Source: Odoribacter lunatus (GTDB lineage Bacteria; Bacteroidota; Bacteroidia; Bacteroidales; Marinifilaceae). Taken from it: DNA of 48,962 nt. The notes under the pieces were generated by a model. The model was not told where the DNA came from. It did not search any database and saw nothing but the letters and a program-made list of their open reading frames with translations. The stretch spans positions 1 to 48,962 of the forward strand of contig NZ_CALPCZ010000018.1 of the NCBI RefSeq assembly GCF_943193135.1. The letters are read 5' to 3'. Both the position numbers and the translations under genes were made by a program. Below, one piece after another: positions 34,136-43,529 of this stretch (within the stretch, counting starts at the first letter, position 1; every line of letters begins with the position of its first letter).

Positions 34136-35536
34136 ATGTCAGTAAAACAGAATACGTTAAAGGGAGAATTTTCTCTTCGAGGTAAAGGTTTGCATAGTGG
34201 TAAAGAAGTGTGTGTAACTTTTAAGCCGGCGTCGGAGAATACGGGCTACCGTATTATGAGAACGGATTTGGAAGGAAACCCTGTTGTGCCTGCTCTGGCG
34301 GAGTATGTGCAGTTTGTTGATCGTGCCAGCTGTCTGGAGAAGGACGGGGTTAAGATTTTTACTATGGAGCATGCGATGGCGGCTTTGTATGGTTGTGGGG
34401 TGGATAATTGTTTGATTGAGATTGATGGAGAGGAGTTCCCGATTTTGGACGGAAGTGCTAAGTTTTATGTGGAAGCGATTGAGAAGACGGGATTGGTGGA
34501 GCAGGCGTGTGAACGTCGCTATTTTCACGTGAAGGAGAAGATGGAGTATGTGTGTGAAGAGACCCATACCAAATTGACATTGCTTCCGGATGAGGATTAT
34601 AGTGTTAATCTAGTGGTGGCTTACGATTCGCCTTATTTGTCGATGCAGTATGCTACGTATTCTTTTGCCGATACGGATTTTGCCAAGGAGATTGCGCCTT
34701 GCCGTACGTTTGTTTTTTTGAGAGAGGTGGAGGCGTTGTTTGCCCATAATCTGATTAAGGGCGGGGATTTGCAGAATGCTATCGTGATTGCCGATAGAAA
34801 GACTTCTCCGGAGGAGGTGAGCAGGCTGGCTAAGTTGTTTAATTGCGAGCATGTGGAGGTTAAGGAGGGGATTTTAAATAATGTGGAACTTTGTTTTGAT
34901 AATGAGCCGGCACGTCATAAGTTGCTGGATGTTATCGGGGATTTGGCTCTTTGCGGTCGCTTTATTAAGGGTAAGGTGATTGCGGAGCGTCCGGGACATA
35001 AGGCGAATGCCGCTATGGTACAGAAGATGTATAAGGCGGCTTTGGCAGCAGAAAAGGATGATGCTTATCCGGATGATGTGGATATTTTGGGTGAGCCGTT
35101 GATGGATATTAATAAGATTCGTTCTTTGTTGCCCCATCGTCCTCCGTTTTTGTTGGTGGATAAGATATTTAAGGTGACGGACAATATGGTGGTGGGTTGT
35201 AAGAATGTTACGATGAATGAGCCTCATTTTGTGGGGCATTTCCCGGAAGAGCCGGTGATGCCGGGTGTGTTGATTGTGGAGGCGATGGCGCAGTGTGGCG
35301 GGATATTGGTGTTGAGTGGCGTGCCTGATCCTGAAAATTATTCTACCTATTTTATGAAGATAGACGGTATTAAGTTCCGTAAGAAGGTTGTGCCCGGCGA
35401 TACGTTGGTTTTTAAACTAATTACGTTGGCACCGATTAGACGCGGGTGTGTGACGATGAAAGGATATGCTTTTGTCGGCGGGAAGTTGGTATGTGAAGGA
35501 GAATTTATGGCACAAGTCGCAAAAACCAAGAATTAA
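34136..35536 (+). CDS. lpxC/fabZ: Bifunctional LpxC deacetylase / FabZ dehydratase
   Basis: A 466-aa fusion characteristic of Bacteroidetes. Residues about 1-305 are LpxC, the zinc deacetylase that commits UDP-GlcNAc to lipid A: EHAMAALYGCGVDNC carries one zinc His, HKLLDVIGDLAL the other His and Asp, and ERPGHKAN the catalytic His. Residues about 320-466 are FabZ, the 3-hydroxyacyl-ACP dehydratase: LLPHRPPFLLVDKI and GHFPEEPVMPGVL with the catalytic His near 368. The fusion links lipid A and fatty acid synthesis, which compete for hydroxyacyl-ACP. Confidence 0.97.
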   Translation: MSVKQNTLKGEFSLRGKGLHSGKEVCVTFKPASENTGYRIMRTDLEGNPVVPALAEYVQFVDRASCLEKDGVKIFTMEHAMAALYGCGVDNCLIEIDGEEFPILDGSAKFYVEAIEKTGLVEQACERRYFHVKEKMEYVCEETHTKLTLLPDEDYSVNLVVAYDSPYLSMQYATYSFADTDFAKEIAPCRTFVFLREVEALFAHNLIKGGDLQNAIVIADRKTSPEEVSRLAKLFNCEHVEVKEGILNNVELCFDNEPARHKLLDVIGDLALCGRFIKGKVIAERPGHKANAAMVQKMYKAALAAEKDDAYPDDVDILGEPLMDINKIRSLLPHRPPFLLVDKIFKVTDNMVVGCKNVTMNEPHFVGHFPEEPVMPGVLIVEAMAQCGGILVLSGVPDPENYSTYFMKIDGIKFRKKVVPGDTLVFKLITLAPIRRGCVTMKGYAFVGGKLVCEGEFMAQVAKTKN

Positions 35537-35601
35537 TGTTATATTTGCAGGCCGGAAAAAAGAAATTCCGGTGAAAACCAGCTTACTAAAATATTATACG
35601 A

Positions 35602-36381
35602 ATGAAACAACCATTAGCCTATGTTCATCCAGATGCTCAAGTTGCCGATAATGTGGTGATAGAGCCTTTTGTAACGATAGACAAGAATGTGGTGATTGAA
35701 GAGGGAACCCGAATCGGTTCCAATGTTACGATTTTAGAAGGTGCGCATATTGGAAAGAATTGCAAAATATTTCCCGGTGCCGTAATTTCGGCGGTTCCTC
35801 AGGATTTGAAGTTTAAGGGAGAAAAGTCAATTGTACGAATCGGAGATAATACTACGATTCGGGAATGTGCTACCGTAAACCGTGGTACGGCTGCGAAGGG
35901 AATTACGCAAATCGGCAATAACTGTTTGATTATGGCGTATTCACATATTGCGCATGATTGTCTGATCGGTAATAATTGTATTATTACGAATGCCTGCCAG
36001 CTGGCCGGAGAGGTTGTGGTCGATGATTTTGCCATTTTGGGCGGTATGACGGCGGTACATCAGTTTGTGCATATCGGGAAGCATGTGATGATACAAGGCG
36101 GTTCCCTGATAGGTAAGGATGTTCCTCCTTATGTGAAGGCAGGTCGTTTGCCTTTGTCTTATGCGGGTGTGAATTCTATCGGATTACGCCGTCGTGAGTT
36201 TTCAAATGAGAAAATCAATGAGATTCAGGATATTTACCGTATTTTGTATCAATCAGGATTGAATAATTCGGATGCTGTGGAGCGGATTGAAGCGGAGATG
36301 CCGGCTTCAAAAGAGCGCGACGAGATTATTATGTTTGTGCGGAATAGTAAACGCGGAATCATGAAAGGGTATCTCGGATAA
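35602..36381 (+). CDS. lpxA: UDP-N-acetylglucosamine O-acyltransferase
   Basis: A 259-aa cytoplasmic trimer that carries out the first acylation of lipid A. It starts with QPLAYVHPDAQVADNVVIEP and continues through hexapeptide repeats to about 185. SHIAHDCLIGNN near 115-126 contains the catalytic His. The C-terminal helical domain has GLRRREFSNEKINEI. It lies 65 bp after lpxC-fabZ and ends the lpx operon at a strong terminator. Confidence 0.96.
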   Translation: MKQPLAYVHPDAQVADNVVIEPFVTIDKNVVIEEGTRIGSNVTILEGAHIGKNCKIFPGAVISAVPQDLKFKGEKSIVRIGDNTTIRECATVNRGTAAKGITQIGNNCLIMAYSHIAHDCLIGNNCIITNACQLAGEVVVDDFAILGGMTAVHQFVHIGKHVMIQGGSLIGKDVPPYVKAGRLPLSYAGVNSIGLRRREFSNEKINEIQDIYRILYQSGLNNSDAVERIEAEMPASKERDEIIMFVRNSKRGIMKGYLG

Positions 36382-36399
36382 GTAAGTCCGGATAAGTAT

Positions 36400-36430
36400 A
36401 AAAAACGCTGCTTTAAGCAGCGTTTTTTTT
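36400..36430. terminator. Bidirectional terminator, lpxA / NlpC gene
   Basis: Stem 36400-36411 (aaaaaacgctgc) with 36417-36428, flanked by A and T runs so that it works in both directions for the convergent genes. Confidence 0.92.
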
Positions 36431-36438
36431 ATGTGGTA

Positions 36439-36960
36439 TTAATTGGTTTTCTTGATTTTTCCTCCGCTAATCCAGCTTTTTTTGTAGTAGGCTTCGTCCA
36501 GGGTACTCAAGCGTACACCGCTGTGAGTGGTGGCGTGTATGAAGATGTTGTTTTTTAAGAATATGCCGACGTGACTGGCGGATTTCCCTTTTTTGGCGGT
36601 GTTGAAGAATACCAGGTCGCCTGGTTGTAGGGAACTACGAGGTATTTTCCGGCAATTTTTATTATACATGCCGGCGACGGTCCGTTCGATTTTAAGTTGA
36701 TATACTTTCCGGTAAATGTTGGATACTAATCCCGAACAGTCTACTCCGTTTACGGTGTTGCCTCCGTATTTATAAGGGACTCCGAGCCAATTGGCGGCTT
36801 CCGTATATAATGGCAGGTTTTTGTCTTTTGGGGAAACGGTAAAGTTTAGTTTTTCCGATAATTTGCTGGCGGAGGACGAAGTGCTCAGATGCCGGTGGCT
36901 GCTACATGAAGAACAAAAGAGTGCAGCGCCGATAATAAGTAATAAGATTCTGTTTTTCAT
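36439..36960 (-). CDS. NlpC/P60 family lipoprotein endopeptidase
   Basis: A 173-aa predicted lipoprotein (signal peptide followed by a Cys at 16 or 19 in FCSSC). The NlpC/P60 domain spans about 50-170. The catalytic Cys75 lies in VDCSGLVS, His130 in SASHVGIFL and the third polar residue His142 in IHATTHSGV. Such enzymes cut between D-Glu and diaminopimelate in peptidoglycan peptides and act in wall remodelling or recycling. Divergent from the DUF3737 gene. Confidence 0.92.
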   Translation of the reverse strand: MKNRILLLIIGAALFCSSCSSHRHLSTSSSASKLSEKLNFTVSPKDKNLPLYTEAANWLGVPYKYGGNTVNGVDCSGLVSNIYRKVYQLKIERTVAGMYNKNCRKIPRSSLQPGDLVFFNTAKKGKSASHVGIFLKNNIFIHATTHSGVRLSTLDEAYYKKSWISGGKIKKTN

Positions 36961-37045
36961 GTTTGAGTGAAATGAAAGAACAAATATAAGAAAAGGGTTT
37001 AAGATTGAAAAGTTTGTTATATTTGTCGATAGTATTAAAAATAAA

Positions 37046-37894
37046 ATGATGAAAAATATATCGAATACGGAGTTTGGGGGAGAACGTCCCTTGTTTGCGT
37101 CACATGATCTTTGCCTGGAGAATGTGACAATTCATGCCGGAGAGTCGGCTTTGAAGGAGTGCAGTAATATTGAGGCTGTGAATTGCCGTTTTGAGGGGAA
37201 GTATCCTTTTTGGCATGTGAATGGATTTGTGGTAAAGAATTGTCTGTTTACGGAGGGGGCCCGTGCGGCTCTTTGGTATTCGACGGATTTGCGGATGACG
37301 GATACGCTGGTGGAGGCTCCGAAAATGTTTCGGGAGATGGATGGTATTTATTTGGAGCATGTGAGGATACCTGATGCGGCGGAGACGCTTTGGCATTGTC
37401 GTCATGTGGAGTTGAAGGAGGTGGAGGTTGAAAAGGCGGATTATCTTTTTATGCATAGTGAGCATATTCGTATTGAAAATTACCGCCAGCAGGGCAATTA
37501 TTCTTTCCAGTATTGTAAGGATGTGGAGATAAGGAATGCCGTTATCGATTCTAAAGATGCTTTTTGGAATACGGAGAATGTGACTGTTTATGATTCTGTT
37601 TTGACCGGGGAGTATCTGGGCTGGCATTCTCATCATCTGCGGTTGGTGAATTGTAAGATTTCCGGTACGCAACCTTTGTGTTATGCGCATGATTTGGTGA
37701 TGGAGAATTGTGTTATGGCGGATGACTGTGACCTTGCTTTTGAGGGTAGTAGTGTGCAGGCTACCATAAACAGCCCCGTGCGTAGTGTGAAGAATCCCCG
37801 TACGGGTTGTATTGTTGCAGAGGGGTACGGTGAGATTATCCTGGATGAAAATATAAAGGCTCCTGCCGATTGTGAGTTGAAAACCCGGAGTTAG
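37046..37894 (+). CDS. DUF3737 family protein (right-handed beta helix)
   Basis: A 282-aa protein, cytoplasmic by lack of a signal. Repeated short strands such as LCLENVTIHAGESALKECSN, VEIRNAVIDSKDAFWNTENV and WHSHHLRLVNC give the regular solenoid seen in DUF3737, which is thought to be a beta helix. Function unknown. It is followed after 13 bp by a MATE transporter gene and then a PatB-like gene, and the three are likely cotranscribed. A -7-like TATATTTG is at 37018-37025. Confidence 0.9.
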   Translation: MMKNISNTEFGGERPLFASHDLCLENVTIHAGESALKECSNIEAVNCRFEGKYPFWHVNGFVVKNCLFTEGARAALWYSTDLRMTDTLVEAPKMFREMDGIYLEHVRIPDAAETLWHCRHVELKEVEVEKADYLFMHSEHIRIENYRQQGNYSFQYCKDVEIRNAVIDSKDAFWNTENVTVYDSVLTGEYLGWHSHHLRLVNCKISGTQPLCYAHDLVMENCVMADDCDLAFEGSSVQATINSPVRSVKNPRTGCIVAEGYGEIILDENIKAPADCELKTRS

Positions 37895-37907
37895 CGGAAA
37901 CGTGCAG

Positions 37908-39356
37908 ATGGGAAAGGAACGGAATAAAACCGACCTGTTGTTGGCGCTTATTCGGGAGGGGAAACCCATGACGCTCAAAAAGCAGTTGCAGCTTACCGCT
38001 TATTTGAGTGTTCCTGCTATTATGGCGCAATTCTCATCGATTGCTATGCAGTATGTTGATGCGGCGATGGTGGGTAGTCTGGGGGCGAATGCTTCTGCGT
38101 CGATAGGCTTGGTGTCTACTACGACGTGGTTGTTTGGAGGCGTGTGTGCGGCGGCGACGATGGGATTTTCCGTGCAGGTTGCCCATGCTATCGGGGCGGA
38201 GGATTTTGTGCGGGCGCGCAAGGTGCTTCGCCAGTCGATTACCGCCATGATGGTGTTCAGTTCGTTGCTTGCTTTAATCGGAATGTCAATCAGCGGCGCT
38301 CTGCCCGGTTGGCTGGGCGGGGAGGCTGCTATCCGGCATGACTCGTCTCTTTATTTTTTGATATTTTCACTTTTCATACCAGTATTGCAGTTGAATTTTT
38401 TGGCGGGGAGTATGTTGCGGTGCAGTGGCAATATGCGGGTGCCGAGTATGTTGAATGTGTTGATGTGTGTGCTGGATGTGATATTTAATTTCTTTCTGAT
38501 ATTTCCGACGCGCGAAGTGGAGCTTGGCGGGGTGAGTGTTGTTTTTCCGGGAGCGGGATTGGGTGTGCGGGGTGCGATATTGGGTACGGTGTTGGCGGAG
38601 TTGGTTACGGCAGGGGGGATGATGTGGTATCTTTGTACGCGTTCTTCCATGTTGAAGTTGAAAGGAGAGCGGGGGCGTTTCCGTCCGGAAACGAGAACGT
38701 TGCAAAAGGCTTTCCGTATAGCTCTGCCGATGGGATTTGAGCATGTTGCTATTTGCAGCGCCCAGATAATGACGACGGTTATTGTGGCTCCGTTGGGGGT
38801 ATTTGCGATTGCGGCCAATTCTTTTGCTATTATAGCGGAAAGTCTTTGCTATATGCCCGGTTACGGTATTTCCGAAGCGGCTACTACTTTGGTGGGACAG
38901 AGTTTGGGTGCGGGTAGGGCAAAATTGATTCGCAGTTTCGGTAATATTACGGTTGTTTCGGGTATGGTTATTATGGGGCTTATGGGAATTGTTATGTATG
39001 TGGCGGCGCCTCAGATAATCGGTGTAATGACTCCTGTCGAGGAGATTCGCTCGTTGGGTGTGATGGCGTTGCGTATAGAGGCTTTTGCCGAACCGATGTT
39101 TGCGGCGGCGATTGTGGCTTACGGTGTGTTTGTCGGGGTAGGGAATACTTTGGTGCCCAGTTTGATGAATCTCGGCAGTATATGGGGTGTCCGGTTAGTG
39201 CTGGCGGCACTGCTTGCGCCGTCTTTGGGATTAAAGGGGGTATGGCTGGCTATGTGCATTGAACTCTGTTTTCGTGGCATGATTTTTCTTATCAGATTAT
39301 GGTATGGAAAATGGATAAATATTTTACAAGAAAAAAAGGTTGATTATGAAATATGA
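37908..39356 (+). CDS. MATE family efflux transporter
   Basis: A 482-aa inner-membrane protein with about 12 transmembrane helices in two similar halves. AYLSVPAIMAQFSSIAMQYVDAAMVG (seen from about 26) and FRIALPMGFEHVAICSAQIM are the corresponding first helices of the halves. The family exports drugs or metabolites by exchange with Na+ or H+; the substrate here is unknown. The ATG at 37908 is chosen over an in-frame GTG at 37902. Its end overlaps the next gene by 11 bp, implying translational coupling. Confidence 0.93.
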   Translation: MGKERNKTDLLLALIREGKPMTLKKQLQLTAYLSVPAIMAQFSSIAMQYVDAAMVGSLGANASASIGLVSTTTWLFGGVCAAATMGFSVQVAHAIGAEDFVRARKVLRQSITAMMVFSSLLALIGMSISGALPGWLGGEAAIRHDSSLYFLIFSLFIPVLQLNFLAGSMLRCSGNMRVPSMLNVLMCVLDVIFNFFLIFPTREVELGGVSVVFPGAGLGVRGAILGTVLAELVTAGGMMWYLCTRSSMLKLKGERGRFRPETRTLQKAFRIALPMGFEHVAICSAQIMTTVIVAPLGVFAIAANSFAIIAESLCYMPGYGISEAATTLVGQSLGAGRAKLIRSFGNITVVSGMVIMGLMGIVMYVAAPQIIGVMTPVEEIRSLGVMALRIEAFAEPMFAAAIVAYGVFVGVGNTLVPSLMNLGSIWGVRLVLAALLAPSLGLKGVWLAMCIELCFRGMIFLIRLWYGKWINILQEKKVDYEI

Positions 39357-40503
39357 TTTTGATGAAATAATACCTCGTCGGGGTACCCGTTCTTACAAAT
39401 GGGATATGCCTGAAGAGGAAGGGGTTTTGCCGATGTGGGTGGCCGATATGGATTTTAAAACGGCTCCGGCTATTATCGAGGCATTGGAAAAGCGCGTCGC
39501 ACATGGGATTTTCGGCTATGTCAAGGTGCCGCAATCTTACTATGAGGCAATTGTGCAGTGGTTTTCGCGGCGGCATCAGTGGACGATAGAGTGTCCGTGG
39601 ATTATTTATACAACCGGTGTGGTGCCGGCGCTCTCCGCTATTATTAAGGCGATGACGGAACCGGGAGATAAAGTTATTGTACAGACCCCTGTTTACAATT
39701 GTTTTTATTCGTCGATACGCAATAACGGGTGTGAACTGTCGGCGAATCATCTTGTATATAAAGAGGGACGTTATACGATTGATTTTGACGATTTGGAGGC
39801 GAAAGCTGCCGACCCGAGAGCGAAACTTTTAATATTGTGTAATCCGCACAATCCGGCAGGGCGGGTGTGGACGGAAGAGGAATTGAGGCGTATCGGTGAC
39901 ATCTGTCTGAAGAATGGAGTTTTGGTTGTATCGGATGAAATTCATTGTGAACTGACTTATGCGGGGCATGATTATATCCCGTTTGCTTCTTTGTCGAGAG
40001 AGTTTCAGATGAACTCCATTACCTGCATTTCTCCCAGTAAGGCGTTTAATATAGCAGGTTTGCAGATAGCCAATATCGTGGCGGCGGATGAGGAGGTTCG
40101 TAGTCGGATAGACCGGGCGATTAATATTAATGAAGTATGCGATGTCAATCCGTTTGGAATAGAGGCGACGATTGCCGCTTATAATGAAGGGGAAGCGTGG
40201 CTTGACCAGCTTCGGGAATATTTGTGGGGGAATTATCAGTATCTCTGTGAGCAGTTGAAAGCACATTTGCCGCATTGTCCTGTTTTGCCGCTGGAAGGTA
40301 CTTATCTGGCCTGGATAGATTGTCAGGCGACAGGCCTGGATGCAGATGAGGTGACTTCGCGATTACGGAAAGAGCAGAAATTGCTGGTTAATTCCGGCAC
40401 TATGTACGGTCCCGGCGGGGAAAGATTTATCCGTTTAAATCTGGCTTGTCCCCGTGCGCGTCTTATGGAAGGGGTGAAACGGATAATTGACGGACTTTCT
40501 TAA
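39346..40503 (+). CDS. PLP-dependent aminotransferase, PatB/MalY type (probable C-S lyase)
   Basis: A 385-aa class I/II aminotransferase-fold enzyme. MWVADMDFKTAPAIIEALEKR near 30 is the MalY/PatB signature. NPHNPAGRVWT and SDEIHCELTY are cofactor-binding blocks, and the PLP lysine is in SPSKAFNIAGLQ. MalY/PatB enzymes cleave cystathionine or cysteine conjugates to a thiol, pyruvate and ammonia. The ATG at 39346 (MKYDFDEIIPRRG) is chosen over a TTG at 39340. Overlaps the end of the MATE gene. Confidence 0.92.
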   Translation: MKYDFDEIIPRRGTRSYKWDMPEEEGVLPMWVADMDFKTAPAIIEALEKRVAHGIFGYVKVPQSYYEAIVQWFSRRHQWTIECPWIIYTTGVVPALSAIIKAMTEPGDKVIVQTPVYNCFYSSIRNNGCELSANHLVYKEGRYTIDFDDLEAKAADPRAKLLILCNPHNPAGRVWTEEELRRIGDICLKNGVLVVSDEIHCELTYAGHDYIPFASLSREFQMNSITCISPSKAFNIAGLQIANIVAADEEVRSRIDRAININEVCDVNPFGIEATIAAYNEGEAWLDQLREYLWGNYQYLCEQLKAHLPHCPVLPLEGTYLAWIDCQATGLDADEVTSRLRKEQKLLVNSGTMYGPGGERFIRLNLACPRARLMEGVKRIIDGLS

Positions 40504-40513
40504 AATTACAACA

Positions 40514-40918
40514 ATGAACTGGCAGGAAAGATTGGCGGATTATGCGGAAAATGAAGAGATTCTTCAGGTGTATGAGGATTGGGGGGAGACGGAGTATCTG
40601 AAGGAAGTTATTCATGTCTTGGATGCGTATAATCCCGATTGGAATAAAGAGAAAGAGTTGGGAAGCTGGGCAGCGGAATTTATTTTGGATGTTCTGGAGG
40701 AAACGGAGGAGGAGTTGGAGGAATGGAGCCGTGAAGAGCGTTGCCGGCGTTTTGAAGAGCTGACCGAGGAGAGGTATGAAGACTTTCGGAGCGGCCACCA
40801 GTTTGCCCGGATAAATAACCTAGCCATTCAGGCGGGGAATGCGGACGGGAGCGGAGAGCGTATCCGGCAAATGTCGGAGGAGGAGGCAGAGAAGGAGGGG
40901 TTCCCTATCTTGGTATAG
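40514..40918 (+). CDS. Small acidic hypothetical protein
   Basis: A 134-aa protein, soluble and strongly acidic (run EETEEELEEWSREERCRRF in the middle), predicted helical throughout. No domain recognised. The ATG at 40514 is 10 bp after the PatB-like gene, so it is probably cotranscribed. The high Glu content fits the G-rich plus strand, and the frame has no stops over a normal gene length, but with such skewed composition that is weaker evidence than usual. Confidence 0.6.
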   Translation: MNWQERLADYAENEEILQVYEDWGETEYLKEVIHVLDAYNPDWNKEKELGSWAAEFILDVLEETEEELEEWSREERCRRFEELTEERYEDFRSGHQFARINNLAIQAGNADGSGERIRQMSEEEAEKEGFPILV

Positions 40919-40932
40919 GAATAGATATGAAA

Positions 40933-40961
40933 ATCCCTCAGAACCGGCAGCTCTGAGGGAT
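40933..40961. terminator. Terminator between convergent genes
   Basis: A perfect 10-bp stem (40933-40942 atccctcaga with 40952-40961 tctgagggat) between the acidic protein gene and the carboxyltransferase gene. The short T run on the minus-strand side suggests it serves the minus-strand gene mostly. Confidence 0.75.
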
Positions 40962-40993
40962 AATACTTTACAGGTCAAATAGAGAGTATTGTA

Positions 40994-42841
40994 TTATACT
41001 TCGATTTCGACCAATTTGGCTCCGGCCTGAACCGAAACGCCTTCTTTTACAAAGATGCGTTTTACTTTTCCTGCATAATCCGAAGTAATGCTATTCTCCA
41101 TTTTCATCGCTTCCAGAATGATAACGGATTGGCCTTTTGTCACCGTATCGCCCGGTTGCACCTGTATTTTAAATATATTTCCCGGCATAGGAGCCTCTAC
41201 GATTTTACCCGTGATGGGTTCTTCCTTTACTTCCTCTTTGGCAGCCTGTTTGTTTTCTTCTTCCTTGTGCAGGGCCTGATAACGGGCTTCTTTTTGTTTG
41301 GTCAGGAAACTTTTGGCAACTTGCGGGAATAATTCCAGCAATAATACTTCTTTTTCATTCTCCGCCAATTTCACATCACCTGCTTCCGGTAATGTCGGGT
41401 TGGGTTGCATTTGATATTTTGAAGTATCGTAAGGTATTTCCTCGCGGGTGCCGGCAATCTTTAGACGGAATTCCGGATTAACGGGTACGGGTGTTTTACC
41501 GTATTCGCCTTTTACCAAATTGACAAATTGATTGGAAACATTGCTATACATGGGTTTGCCTGCTTTGAGATCCAATGCGCAGTTTACCGCTTGAGCCCCT
41601 ACAATCTGGCTGGTGGGCGTTACCAAGGGAGGAAGCCCTGCCGCCAAACGTACTGTCGGTATCAATTCCATCGCTTTTTCCAAAATATCCATGGAGTTCA
41701 ATTGCTTCAATTGAGCGACCATGTTACTGTACATACCTCCGGGGACTTCCGCTTTCTTAACCAGTTCATTGGGTTTCGGGAAGTTGAAGTAAGCCTCGAT
41801 GGCATGGCAGGCATTCAATAAAGCGGTTTCGTCGTTGTTGCGTGCGGCTTCGATGGCTTTGTCGAATTCTTTATCAATATCGGCGGGCAATGTATCTGTC
41901 AGCGGGTTAAACGGATTCGGGAATTGTTTCGTGGCATCCACGGCTTCCAGTTCTTTGCGGATAGCGTGCAATTCTTTGTTGATTTTGGCAACCGCTTCCA
42001 TGTTTACATCCAGCGTTACGCCCAATTTGTTACAGAAAATGTAAATCAGCTCGATAGCAGGAGCCCCCGTGCCGCCGGCAAAGTTCCAGATATTGGTATC
42101 CACCACATCCACCCCTTTGACAATAGCCATCAATACGGCGCCTAAACCGTACCCCGGCGTACAATGGGTATGGAAGTCGATAGGAATGGATAAATGCTGC
42201 TTGAATAACGGAATTAATTCTGCAATTCGGGACGGCTGAATCAGTCCGCTCATATCTTTAATGGTAATCATATCCGCTCCCAACGCTGCCATTTGTTTGG
42301 CTTTATCCAAAAAGTACTCATTGGTGAACACCGGAGCGGGATTTTTCTTTCCTTTCAGTTTATCAAAGAAACTGAGCTTCGGATATTTTGGGTCAATGGT
42401 ATAACATACGGCACAATCTGCAATGCCTCCGTATTGTTTCACATATTTAATCGTCGATTTTACATTATTCACGTCATTCAACGCATCAAAGATACGCATG
42501 ATGCCCAACCCCGATTGGATAGAATTACGGCAGAAACCGTCGATGATTTCATCTGTGTACGGAGCATAACCGAAAAGATTACGGCCTCTGGACAAGGCGG
42601 TCAATTTTGAAGCCTCTCCCACAGCGGCTTTGATTTTTTCCAGACGTTCCCACGGATTTTCATTTAGATAGCGCATCACCGAGTCGGGAACAGCCCCGCC
42701 CCAAACTTCCATCGCATAGAAATTTGCATCTTTATAATAGGGTAATACTCTGTCAATCTGTTGTTGGGTCATTCGGGTGGCGAACGAAGATTGCTGTCCG
42801 TCGCGGAGAGTAAGATCGCGGATTAAAAGTTTCTGTGCCAT
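40994..42841 (-). CDS. Biotin-dependent carboxyltransferase subunit (OadA / PycB type)
   Basis: A 615-aa protein in three parts. The N-terminal carboxyltransferase TIM barrel (about 1-300) has RDLTLRDGQQSSFATRM and TIKDMSGL. It is followed by a conserved carboxylase domain (about 305-460), a linker rich in Glu and Lys, and a C-terminal biotinyl domain with EAMKMEN near 576-582 (biotinylated Lys near 579). This architecture is shared by the alpha subunit of oxaloacetate decarboxylase and by subunit B of two-part pyruvate carboxylase; without partner genes in the window the reaction direction is unclear. A -7-like TAAGTTTG lies at 42874-42881 on this strand. Confidence 0.92.
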   Translation of the reverse strand: MAQKLLIRDLTLRDGQQSSFATRMTQQQIDRVLPYYKDANFYAMEVWGGAVPDSVMRYLNENPWERLEKIKAAVGEASKLTALSRGRNLFGYAPYTDEIIDGFCRNSIQSGLGIMRIFDALNDVNNVKSTIKYVKQYGGIADCAVCYTIDPKYPKLSFFDKLKGKKNPAPVFTNEYFLDKAKQMAALGADMITIKDMSGLIQPSRIAELIPLFKQHLSIPIDFHTHCTPGYGLGAVLMAIVKGVDVVDTNIWNFAGGTGAPAIELIYIFCNKLGVTLDVNMEAVAKINKELHAIRKELEAVDATKQFPNPFNPLTDTLPADIDKEFDKAIEAARNNDETALLNACHAIEAYFNFPKPNELVKKAEVPGGMYSNMVAQLKQLNSMDILEKAMELIPTVRLAAGLPPLVTPTSQIVGAQAVNCALDLKAGKPMYSNVSNQFVNLVKGEYGKTPVPVNPEFRLKIAGTREEIPYDTSKYQMQPNPTLPEAGDVKLAENEKEVLLLELFPQVAKSFLTKQKEARYQALHKEEENKQAAKEEVKEEPITGKIVEAPMPGNIFKIQVQPGDTVTKGQSVIILEAMKMENSITSDYAGKVKRIFVKEGVSVQAGAKLVEIEV

Positions 42842-43026
42842 AATATTGCGGTATTTAGTGTTATTTGGTCAGACAAACTTATGAAATAAAGTGATATTCT
42901 CTATTAAAATGAAAGGAAATTATAGAAAAAAATCGTTATTTGCTTTTTGCGGGAAGGTTCTTGTTTTAAATTGGAAGAAATTGGCTATGTTTGTGCGCTA
43001 TACAGTATATTTTTGGTTTATTCATT

Positions 43027-43521
43027 ATGGAAAAAACAGCACTCTTTCCGGGATCATTCGATCCTTTTACCGTGGGACACGAAGAGATTGTGAACCGTGG
43101 TTTGAAATTATTTGATAAGATTATTATCGCTGTCGGAATAAATGCCTTGAAGAAAGAATTTTTGGATATAAACTGCCGGGTGGAGTTGATAAAAAAAGTA
43201 TTTCGTCACACTGACCGGGTATCGGTTGTGCCTTATTCGGGACTGACCGTTGATTTTTGCCGGGAAATGAAGGCCGATGCCATCATACGGGGATTGCGGA
43301 CAGCAGCGGATTTTGAATACGAACGGGCTGTGGGGCAGGCAAACCGGGCCATGGCTGCGGAGGTGGAAACCGTCTTTATACTGACCTCTACGGTACATAC
43401 CTTTATTAGTTCGACTATCGTAAGAAATGTATACATGAACGGAGGGAATGTTGATCAGTTCCTTCCCGACAAACTAACGACAGAAGATTTACGTTTATGC
43501 GATAAAAATATTCAGAAATAG
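43027..43521 (+). CDS. coaD: Phosphopantetheine adenylyltransferase
   Basis: A 164-aa cytoplasmic enzyme of CoA synthesis that adds AMP to 4'-phosphopantetheine. The nucleotidyltransferase motif FDPFTVGH ends at His18, ADAIIRGLRTAADFEYE is the substrate block, and FISSTIVR carries the second nucleotide motif (ISSTxxR). Start at the ATG at 43027; a longer reading from 42991 would use a non-ATG start and run through a -7-like TATGTTTG at 42986-42993. Confidence 0.96.
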   Translation: MEKTALFPGSFDPFTVGHEEIVNRGLKLFDKIIIAVGINALKKEFLDINCRVELIKKVFRHTDRVSVVPYSGLTVDFCREMKADAIIRGLRTAADFEYERAVGQANRAMAAEVETVFILTSTVHTFISSTIVRNVYMNGGNVDQFLPDKLTTEDLRLCDKNIQK

Positions 43522-43529
43522 TCAGACCT

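Noticed and set aside
42991-43026. Longer N-terminus of coaD
   Set aside because: It needs a non-ATG start and would place translation over a -7 promoter box. The ATG at 43027 gives the standard CoaD start.
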